The notes below the pieces were generated by a model that saw only the letters and a list, made by a program, of their open reading frames with translations, was not told the DNA's origin and did no database searches. Positions 54,900 to 64,000 of a stretch of 64,000 bases of DNA are shown here, one piece after another. Position 1 is the first letter of the stretch; each line of letters opens with the position of its first letter. This stretch comes from Ursus arctos. Taxonomy: Eukaryota; Chordata; Mammalia; Carnivora; Ursidae. The stretch spans positions 86,099,299-86,163,298 of the forward strand of contig NW_026622763.1 in the NCBI RefSeq assembly GCF_023065955.2, written 5' to 3'. The position numbers and the translations under genes were made by a program.

Positions 54900-57605
54900 G
54901 TTTATTGGGTCAGGGCATTTTATCATGCCTTACCAGGTCTGAGACAAACATCCCTCAAGGCTAACCACCTCCCTTTGCTTTACATTCTTGCTCTTGGGGA
55001 AACCTTCAGGATTGCTAATTCCTGTCTTTCAGATACCTCAAGCCTGGGAAAGGGAGTACTTTGGTTCCAATTTGGGCTTGAGGCACAAAAAGGATTTATG
55101 TCTCTCAGCCCTTGTTCTGGTTTCAACTTTCCTTCCTAAGATGTGTGAGAGCAAAATAAGCACAGTTGATATTTGGAATTTTAAAGCAGAGCCCCATTAA
55201 TTGCAGTGCAGAGATCAAAATATTAAACATGTAAATCCTCCACTACCTTTCTTCCCCTCAGCCATACACATTAGAAAGTGTGCTGGCAATGTCCACACTT
55301 AGTCTTGGATAGAAGGAAAGTTAGCTACACCAAGCCAAAGGGCTCTCTGACCCTTCCTAGCCACCAGACAGCTGTTCGGTGGAGAATTAGCATATAAAAC
55401 CCATGGCGGGTCTGACCCTGAGGTCTCTGCAATGGCGGAGAGATGCGAGCCAGGCATCTGCTGGACAGGGGTCTGTAATCTCTACCTCCTGATAGCAAAA
55501 ATGAAGGAGTGGTCAGCTATAATCAGATATCCTTCGACCTTTCACTTTCGAACTATTGTTACTTTCTTCACATTAATCCAACAAATCCCTTGATGTTTAT
55601 TTTCCCCCAATACATGGCATAAATATTCAAAGCAATAAGGTATACCTGCCCAGATGATAAGCACTTGCTAAAATCATTTTATCCTATAATATGTGGAGAG
55701 CAAATCAAGCGGACCTATCAATGTAAGTGACCAATTAATTACAATTCATTATAACTGATACCAGAACCATTCTGTTGTGGATTTGGTTAATATCACTCTG
55801 CAGTACTCTCTGTGGGTACTAACAAACCAGGTTCTAGATCTGCAAAATTGATGATTAGATCCTATAATCTCATGAATTCACATCTAGGAATACTTTTTTT
55901 TTTCTTTTGATGTCTGATGTCTGGATATGCTTGTTCAGACGTCATCTATACAATGTTATAGATCCATGGGCACTTTTAGCCTAAGATTGGGACCAAAGCC
56001 CAAAAAGGACAAAAGCATCACTGAAATTCCATGTGTTTCCAAAGAAATAAAAAGAAATTAAACATGTTAAAGAAACAAATGCAGTTTGAGAGAGACCTTG
56101 CTTTAACATCTGGGGTCTCATAGTTTTTTCTGGTCACATTTCTATCTTATTTATTTCATTTCCCTTTAAATTAGTAGGTGAATTTGACAGGCCTGGAAAG
56201 AGAGGCTCTAATAGCAGTGTCAAGGGCCAAGGACTGAACAAGATTCCTACATCACCCCTGTGTCTCAACAGGGCTGTACCAAATGTCTAATTTTAGTATT
56301 GGCTCAACACCAAACACCTGGAAATAGCATTCAGCCAGAGATGAGCACAAAGCTAAACAGTGGGTGAGCCAGTGCATCTGTCTCCTCTTACTTTCCCCTT
56401 CTCAGCTATTAGGTAAATAAGGTAGTTATTAGGTAAATAAGGTAGTTATTAAATGATGACTTATGCAAAGCCTACAATTTTAGTTTTCACATTTCATCTT
56501 ACCATCTTCTTAACATTTATAAGCTCCTCAGCAAGCAACATTTTGGTAATATCTGTTATGAAACCCAGTTTGACTTCCTACTCAATACTATCTCTGAGGA
56601 TGAACTTCCACTCATTTTCTCCTCAGACCAGAAGGTATCCATGAAGCATGTCAGGTGTCACATTTGTTGAAATGGAAAATTCAAAACTGATGAGTTTTCA
56701 ATTGCTGGTTTCCTCATGAGCATGTTCCTAGGCCCGTCCACACATGTCCATGTCAGAGCACTCAGGACTCCTGACTCCATTTCTTCACCCACAGAAACCA
56801 CATTTCCTCTCACTCCTTCTCACTTCACCAATCCACAAACCCTTTAACTACCCCTGAAATATGGAGATATTTCCCGACATCTCCACAAATATAACAGAAA
56901 GCTTTTGTGGTCTCATGTAACCAAACTTATAACCATATGCACGCCTCGTGTGACCAAGAAAATCACTCATCTCTCTGGAGTGTCCAGTTCAGGATTCTTT
57001 GCAATAGACCACGGTACATGGAATTTGAAAACTAAATGCTGGTGCTAAGGATTTCAGGGGAAGCAGGCACATACACAAAAGCAATGAAAGCAATGCTAGA
57101 TTTTATTTAGTGCTTTATCTTTTCAAGTACATAGCTTGTTTACTCATTTTTAAAGACTCTAAATCTTGCTTGCTCTCTGGAGGGAGCATGCGGCAATTTC
57201 CCTTTGGTCTCAGAAGAGTTCTGCATAAACATGATTTAAAACAAAATTTAGTAATGTAATTATGAGTTCATAAACCATATACATTCTTAATGAATCCCAC
57301 ATAAATACACGAAGTACAATAAGCAGTTTTATGTTTGATTATTATTAATAATAACCCTGCAGCTTTAAAGTACTTTTGCATACTGCGTGAATACCTCCTA
57401 TGCACCTCCTTGGTCTCACCTGTCCTACTCCAGACACCAAACTGGCCACGTGGTCTGTGAAGGATCTGGTCAGAGTTCCACAGGTATATCTAGACAGCAC
57501 TTTCCCTCAGAACCCCATCTCTTGCTTTTCTGTTGAAGCCTCAAGTTGGGGACAGGGAAGGGAACTACTGTTTACTCACACGTGTACAACCTGGAGTAGG
57601 GGGGA
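54900..57605. other. Unassigned sequence with a GC-richer patch and a 20-bp duplication
   Basis: Mostly unclassified. At 55330-55520 there is a GC-richer, CpG-bearing patch with a TATAAAA-like word ('catataaaac' at 55391-55400). A perfect 20-bp tandem duplication lies at 56411-56450. No gene is supported. Confidence 0.4.
56411..56450. repeat. Perfect 20-bp tandem duplication
   Basis: AGGTAAATAAGGTAGTTATT occurs at 56411-56430 and again at 56431-56450 without a mismatch, suggesting a recent duplication or slippage event. Confidence 0.97.
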
Positions 57606-57609
57606 GTGA

Positions 57610-58025
57610 TATCCTGTGTTAGCTTCCTGGAGCTGCCATAACAAAATACCATAGACTGGGTGCCTTAAACCATGGAAATGTAATTTCTCACAGTTCTGGA
57701 GGCTGGAGGTCTGAGATCAAGGTGTGGGCAGATCTGGTTTCTGCCGAGGCCTCTCTCCTTGGCTTGAAGAGAGCTGCCTTCTCGCTGTGTCCTCACATGG
57801 TCTTTCCTCTGTGCACACTCACCCCTGGTGTATCTCTGTCCAAATTTCGTCTTCTCATGAGCACACAAGTCAGACTAGATTAGAGCCCACCCTAAGGGCC
57901 TCGCTGTAACTTAATCACCTTTTTAAAGGTCCTATCTCCAAATATAGTCATTATCACAGGTCCCGGGGTTTAGGGCTTCAATATATAAATTTGTGGGGGG
58001 AAACACAATCCAGCCTATAATACAC
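57610..58025 (-). mobile_element. MLT1/MST-class LTR (ERVL-MaLR), antisense
   Basis: In reverse complement the order is the MaLR LTR: the plus strand shows 'acaaaataccatagactggg', 'ctcacagttctggaggctgg', 'cgctgtgtcctcacatggtc', 'ggtcctatctccaaatatag' and 'ttagggcttcaatatataaa', ending 'cacaatccagcctataatac'. It is a nearly complete solo LTR of about 415 bp. Frames on both strands (61-69 codons) are not genes. Confidence 0.9.
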
Positions 58026-58069
58026 CCCCCCGGGAGACCAATGATGAATTCATTCTTCTCTCATTCTTC

Positions 58070-58305
58070 CCTTAGACAGATGGTCCTGAGTCACATTTCA
58101 TGTGAAGGCTCTCAAATAGTACTTGGTAACCAAGCAAGCAGGCACTTCTAGCAATGGCCCACTAGCAACTCATCTTTGTGTTGACTCTACCTCCTCTTTG
58201 GCCTGGGTTTCCCTGTCCCTCAGTCCTTCCAGTTTCCAGGATTCCAAATTCCAAAACGTTTGGACTCAGGCTCTGCTTCCTGGAGAGCCTAGGCTAAGAC
58301 ACATA
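58070..58305. mobile_element. Possible LTR terminus, family uncertain
   Basis: The end 'caggctctgcttcctggaga' then 'gcctaggctaagaca' resembles the 3' terminus of an ERV LTR of the type seen at 43.48 kb. The rest is not recognised. Confidence 0.35.
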
Positions 58306-58319
58306 ACAACAACCATGCC

Positions 58320-58455
58320 AATTATGCCTTCCTATTATTGTTTCACAAATAAAGAAACAGGAGAGTCAGAGAAGATAAATGACTTGCCAAGGGTCACACA
58401 GATAGTAAGCTACAAAGTCAGAACTTAGATTTAAATCTTTTGCTACCCAATCCTG
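58320..58455 (-). mobile_element. MIR (antisense)
   Basis: 'acttgccaagggtcacacag' followed by 'gtcagaacttagatttaaat' is the antisense MIR core. Confidence 0.82.
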
Positions 58456-58459
58456 CATT

Positions 58460-59370
58460 ATTTCTCAGGCATCCTAATATCTCCTGGCAATATCTATGCA
58501 TAATCAGATAAGATTTAAGCCATTTTCCCTACCAATTTTTAAATGGACTAGAGATAAGAGTACATAATCCATCTCCCGATTTGTTAAATGCTATTCTTTA
58601 CCTCTTTCCCCAAACCTAGAGTTTGATATTTCTTTCTCACAGCTTACCTATATCTGAAATTATTCTTTTCTTCAATTGAAATTATATAAATTACAATCTT
58701 TATTAGTACTATCACAAACTATATTTTTCCAAGCAAACCACATCTCACAGTCAAATTAGGGAGGCTCTTATATCTTAATCAAAGCTTAACAGTTTAATCG
58801 TTCATTAAACATGAGAGTAATTGAGTGTCCTACTATGCAATCATTATTGTTTCCTGAAAATCTGATGTGATGAGGTACAATAATGCATACTGAAATACTG
58901 CCTGTGGAAGGTTATTTATTATTTCTTCTAGCTAAAAACATTCATAACTGAAATTTATTGGTCCATACTCCCTTCATTATAAATATTTTATGTTCTGCCT
59001 CAGGGATCCATGTCTTAGCATTTAAATGTCTCAATCTTGTGTCAGTAACAGGAAGAACAAGTTCACTGGGTGGAATTTTTGCCCTTTACTTCAGAATGTT
59101 ACAATAATAATAGGCTATAAATATGTTATAATTATGCCTTTGATCACTGCTGTAGTTTTCTAGTCTGAATGAATTAAATTCAAAACTAAAGCTAAGCTGC
59201 TCGACAAAAATGACAGTGGTTCTCTTAAGCTAAGATTTTACCGAAACCCATATTAATATAACGAAAATATTTAGAGTGGAAGGATAGGAAACCATTTTTC
59301 CTATTACTTCTACCCGAGTATGAATCGGCACCTATGCTTATCACTACCTTCACATATCAATAGGAGTTTG
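58460..59370. other. Unassigned AT-rich sequence
   Basis: Nothing recognisable. Confidence 0.4.
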
Positions 59371-59374
59371 CATT

Positions 59375-59490
59375 TATTTAAAGCTTTATATTGTTAGGTG
59401 ACCCGATCACTACAACAACCTCTGAAGTACTGAGCAGTTTAAAAAAAAAAAAAAAAATCTCCATTGTTCAAATGAGATTCAGGTAAGTAG
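59375..59490 (-). mobile_element. MIR fragment (antisense) with internal poly(A)
   Basis: 'actacaacaacctctgaagt' and, after an A17 run, 'ccattgttcaaatgagattc' fit the antisense MIR. The A-run has expanded inside it. Confidence 0.5.
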
Positions 59491-59494
59491 ATAT

Positions 59495-62400
59495 GTATAA
59501 TTTTTGTTTTTAATTTTTGAAATTTTAATCATGAGATACAGTAGAATTGCACAACAGTGTGAATCTTACTCCTATTTTCTGCAGAGGTGGGAGGTGAGGG
59601 TGGAGGAGGGCATATTTGAGACAAGAGGACATGAGCAGGTGACAAAACAGAAAATGACAGGTAATCCTATTTGGGGGAATCGGAATGTGAGACAGAGGGA
59701 ATGTCCTGCATCACTTAAATTCTCCCAGATCTATTTCCCTGTGTAAAGCTTGCAGAACAGATTACTGGTAGATTAACTGGGAGGGGGCTAGAATTGCTGG
59801 GGCTTTTCTGGAAGTCCCAGGCAGCTATGGGACCAAGAGTTGCCCTCACTCATATAAGGCTTGTTATGTCATATCTGTTAATAGATTTATCACATAACAC
59901 TTGTTAATCAGAAGACCCTTCCAAGATCTTAATCTCACTCGTTCTCTTCCAAATAAATTCTGGACATAAACTTTTGAGACCCGCCCAACACGAGGGAGCA
60001 CACAGAAGGAAGAAAAACTGAATTTCGTCTCAGTGATGATTGAAAAGAAAATTGTATCCTGGTGTTAAATTATCCAGACAGGAAACACATGAAGAAAGAA
60101 CTACCCTCTCTTAGTATCTATAAACAGGTGACAGGGAAAATTCCTGAAGAAGTATCATGTTATTTGAAGAAAGGTGATTTTTGACAGTTTGGACCCAGGG
60201 TTTCTTGGGCGCTGAATATTTCTTCACAATTCTATGAGTCTACATGTCCTCAAATATATTCCTTGAAACAATGGTTCCTCTAGATGTAAATAGGTTTACA
60301 TGAAAAGAGTATGCTGTGATCACAGTGTCAAATGCTGATTCCCTGAAACACTCTGTTGACAAAGCAAGGTTGAGTTTCTTGCTTACTGTGGTAAGAAAAA
60401 CAGCTACTTTGACAGTCTTAATGGCAACTCAAAGTAGGGAAGACAAAGTGGAGATATTTATGAAATTGGGGGATCTGGTTAAAGTGGGGGTCTGACTAGG
60501 ATTGCAGAAGGTTCATGATATAATAGGATGGGTTAACACAGCATGGATTTGGTTTCAAAGAGAATCTTGAACAGCAAGCTCTTCTTTGATGCTATATTAT
60601 CCTGAGAAAGGGTATTTGCTCTGATGAGGATAAATGGAGTATTTCAACAAATGGATTTTCTGGGAGTTCCTAATATGAACAACAAAGTTATTTGCAACTT
60701 TAACTTACTGAGCAAGTTTCCTGAAGAGTAAAACCATGTAATGAAAATGGTTATAGCACAGTCCTGTTAGAATACAGACAATAAACTTATAGGTGTAAGT
60801 GGTTTTGGTTCTCAACATAAATTTGGGAATCCTTGGGTTAAACAAAGTTAAGCAAATATATGTTTAGTGGTACTTTTCAGGTTCTTTATTATGTTAATGC
60901 ACATGTAATTTTCAAGGAAGGAGTAGAGGATACACACTGGTATTTTATTCTGAAAACAAAACCTGCCAGGATGAATATCTCATGAAATATAGCTGCAGAA
61001 ATAGTGACCAAGACTTTAGGGTAGTCATTAAAAAAAAATGTAAATATAAAACCCAAATAGAGGAGTAACTATAATCTCAATTTGGCATGTCCCACACACA
61101 GGCATGAATGTCTTAAGCAACCAACACAAAGGCACCCATAGCCGAAATCTGGTTCCTGAATTAAGCACAACCAGAATGCATCAGTGATTGAAATGAAGGT
61201 TCACAGCCCCAGTGGCTTGAAGAAGAAAGCGAAGCAGATGATACAAAAAAACGGGAAACCTTCCAGTGAAGATATATTGCTTAGCTAATAAAATGAGTCA
61301 TGGATCATTTTTGTGTCTTCAATTTACCCTACAGTGTCAATATAGAATGGTTACCTAGAGATAACCATCTTATTAGATGCTACTCTTCCAGGAGGTAAGA
61401 AACACTGTTTACTAAAAGTAAACAACAGTTAAAATAGCATTTTATCTTTGTGCACACATAATTTAAATGGTTACACAGAGCTTTGGTATTTTCTATTAGT
61501 CCACAGAAAAGCCTAGCTACTACCAATAACAGGACAACTACTTAGTCTGCGATTGGTAAGTACCACTACAAGATGACATTCTTCAATTGATAGTGAAAGG
61601 AGTCAGTCACTCTGTTTTGACAGGAACATTTCCATGATTTGAAACAAACTAAGTGTGGGCCTTTGGAGAAACAGTAGAGGGAGTAAAGCAAATTTAAAAT
61701 ATCGGCTAAAAAATTTTAAATTGATTAAATATTAACTTAGGAAAAAAAAAAGATAGGCTTGATTTTTTATGCCAGGAAATACTGAGTCAATTCCAGGAGA
61801 TATTAAGAGGATTCCAGGAGTTCACATAAATGTAATTCTAACTGTGCAATTGCAAATGAAGCCACAGAGGAAGAAAAAGTCCAGATATTCTACAGAAACC
61901 AATGTGGTTGCTGAGCTCAGATTTTGAAGGGATATATATATATAATCCAAACATCACTGGCCCAACTCATGGCTGCTGGTGGTGTATGCAACCCCACAAC
62001 TGCCAACAAATCATGGAAAAGTACTTCAGATCTTTATAGAAGTCTCTTGAGACATGTTCTATGAAAATTACATATACTGTCTCTTTACTCTTCATCCATT
62101 TTTATGGCAGGTGCTTCCGTAACACTAACCATCTTTCTGGATTCTTACCTTTAACTGTTCCCTAAAACCCTTCCACTTTTTAGTCCAAACTGAATGCCTA
62201 TAACCCCTTCTTTTTCCATGGCTTTTCTATTAAAAATCAATATGGTCTTTCTTTTTCTAAAGACCCAAATCTAAACGTCAAAAGCCTAGCCCTAAAGATG
62301 CAAGAATAATAAAGAATTCTTCCTTCTTAGAGCGATGAAAGAAACATAGCTAAGAATTCCTATTAAAGAGTGACGCAGAATTGATAGATTCTGGAAGCCT

Positions 62401-63045
62401 ATGGTACCAAATAAATTGTGGTTTACCAATCAATCAATCAATCAAGTTTTATGCTTTGATCAGAGCCAATAGAAGGTAAGAAAGAAAATGTGCTCTGTTG
62501 GAGGCCATCAAGACTGATGAGAAAAGAGAAAGCAGACTTTTCTTTGGACTGAGAAAAGACAAAACATATCCATACCGTTCAGAGGGAATTCTTTCAAGTT
62601 CTAATACAGGAAGGATAGGTAAGCTTCTGGTCTTGAATTATCTCTAAAGGTCTCTAAGGAACTTGCAAACTAGATCATTAAACCAAACACTGTCAGTGAA
62701 CTTTGAGGGGCTGTCAAGAACAATTAAGGGGAATAAAATTGGAGATAGGCAAATACCAACCAATTTCGCAAACTGGGAAGAAAACAGATTTGAAAAATTA
62801 GAGGTAAGAGTTACACCGATTTCAGCTAAGATTTTAGAGTCTTTTATATACAGGTTTACGTTCAGGAAACCTAATGAAACAATGATCAGTAGGAGCCAAT
62901 AAATCAAAGTCTTCTCATTTCTTTCTGTACAGTCAGGGTCCTGGCATGGAACACATGCAATCAGAGGGAAACACAGGAGAATTTATAAAGGGGACTCTTC
63001 AAGAGCATGGGCTACAGTTAAAGGAAGTTTACAGGGATAGTGAAG
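59495..63045. other. Unclassified block, possibly an old ERV-like interior
   Basis: About 3.5 kb of continuous sequence without SINEs, L1 or L2 tags. Parts such as 'gtgggcctttggagaaacag', 'gctgagctcagattttgaag' and 'actcatggctgctggtggtg' feel like dispersed-repeat sequence of MaLR or other ERV interior type, but I cannot name or delimit it. Opposed frames at 62644-62907 (87 codons minus, 79 codons plus) overlap almost completely and neither is a supported gene. Confidence 0.3.
62424..62445. repeat. (AATC)n short tandem repeat
   Basis: About five AATC units. Confidence 0.9.
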
Positions 63046-63049
63046 TACC

Positions 63050-63245
63050 TGTGGAGGACTAGTACCACCCAATGCAGGACCAGCTACACAATTTGCAGGG
63101 CCAAGAGCAAAATAAAAATGCAGAGCACTTTATTCATAATTTATTAAAAATTTCAAGACTTTTCAAAAGAGCATTAAACCAAGCATAGGGCCCTGTTGAC
63201 CACACAGGCTGCAAACCCATGCAACCATCTCTCACATTTAGGTTT
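63050..63245. mobile_element. Ancient DNA-transposon-like repeat, family uncertain
   Basis: 'gaccagctacacaatttgca', 'gggccaagagcaaaataaaa', 'agagcattaaaccaagcata', 'gggccctgttgaccacacag' and 'gctgcaaacccatgcaacca' follow a known dispersed mammalian MER-type repeat. I believe it is a DNA transposon fossil but do not assign a family. Confidence 0.5.
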
Positions 63246-64000
63246 CAAGCAGAAAGAAGGGAAACATTTTGGAGAACCTGAAAAGAGTTGTAGCTGTATC
63301 TTTAGCTGAAGGAGAGCTGTTGGTAGAAAGACTAAGCCACTTATACTAAGCCACTGATTACCTGTGGCTGCAAAGAGAGGGATCTGGAAAAATACATACC
63401 TTAATCTCATTCTTTTCCTGCCCTTGTACAATTGCTACCAGGGTAGGAGAATGGAATCTAGTTAACCAGTTCATATAATGCATGGAGGACAGATTCCAGG
63501 GGCACAAAGCAGGGTGGAGGTAAGCTGGAAGAGTCAGGGCGAATATCCTACACACCTTTATGAAGTTACTATGCCATTAAATCGGTAAAATCTGGTACCC
63601 CTTGTCTATAAGGACGTTAGGAAAGTGTTTGACACAAGTTCCCAGGAGCTCCTTTTGGACAATATGGAGAAATATGGCCTAGAGCAAAGATAATTATGCA
63701 GCTCGATAACAGGTTAAACAAATATAACTCAAGTCTGCTGAAAATTAGATAAATGAACTACATCTTCTTTATGGTAACATATCATAATAAAAAAAAATAG
63801 ATAAATGAAAACCTGAAGGGAGTTGTATGGGCATCACAGTTCCTTTCCTCCATCCCATCCAGTTCAGCAATTTTACTACTGATTTGCAAATAGAGAAGAA
63901 CTGCTTATCAAAGCCTGGTTTATAGATTGCTGAACAGGGCAGTGACTAACCAGGATGAAAGAATTAGAATCCAGAAAGATCTTGACAAACTGTAGCAATG
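63246..64000. other. Unassigned sequence
   Basis: No gene is supported. Overlapping minus-strand frames at 63174-63555 (85 and 65 codons) partly lie in the preceding repeat. Confidence 0.4.

Noticed and set aside
62644..62907. 87-codon minus-strand frame with a hydrophobic N-terminus, and a 79-codon frame opposite
   Set aside because: Hydrophobic runs arise readily from AT-rich DNA. The two frames overlap almost fully and nothing supports expression of either.
1..64000. A previously undescribed multi-gene system (defence, biosynthetic or similar)
   Set aside because: I looked for gene clusters, operon-like spacing, conserved motifs and RNA structures on both strands. The content is repeat relics and unique non-coding mammalian DNA, so nothing supports such a claim.

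Overview
This window is mammalian nuclear DNA, and I found no functional protein-coding gene, exon, RNA gene or CpG island in it. The open reading frames are short, mostly 60-155 codons, and lie in repeats or unique non-coding DNA. The one long, recognisable frame (about 32.72-33.54 kb, minus strand) is the C-terminal piece of a LINE-1 ORF2 protein. The repeats point to Carnivora. There are 14 tRNA-Lys-derived CAN-SINEs with the typical head, CT-rich middle and (A)AATAAAATCTT(A)n tail. Several carry the 'cccctgcttgtgttccctctctcgct' type of body that I associate with arctoid caniforms (bears, pinnipeds), so a bear- or seal-like genome is my best guess. The window is therefore intergenic or deep-intronic.

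Layout. 0-7 kb: a (GT)n microsatellite, a small L1 3' end with perfect target-site duplications (TSDs), two SINEs, a MIR and an MLT1 LTR. 7-16 kb: a long antisense L2, a sense L2, three SINEs, smaller L2 pieces and a hAT-like MER element. 16-24.5 kb: four SINEs, several MIRs and a cluster of old L1 fragments in both orientations. 24.7 kb: a young L1 end with an internal inversion. 25-32 kb: mostly unique sequence with MIR and L2 fossils. 32.4-35.5 kb: a young 5'-truncated L1 followed by an older L1 tail and a (TTCC)n tract. 39-42 kb: old L1, then about 2 kb of L2. 43.1-48.2 kb: a degraded ERVL-type provirus bounded by two MLT2-like LTRs and carrying nested insertions. 48.4-52.6 kb: L2, MIR, a purine-rich simple repeat, and an MLT1 LTR interrupted by the youngest-looking SINE. 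54.7 kb: a short tRNA-Lys-like SINE. 57.6 kb: an antisense MLT1/MST-class LTR. 58-64 kb: poorly classified old sequence and a possible DNA-transposon fossil.

Nothing here forms a working multi-gene system. The useful content is the record of insertion mechanisms: clean TSDs, a twin-priming inversion, two micro-insertions with direct repeats, and nesting that gives relative ages. Repeat families are named from memory of consensus sequences. Boundaries without a stated TSD are approximate, commonly by 20-50 bp.
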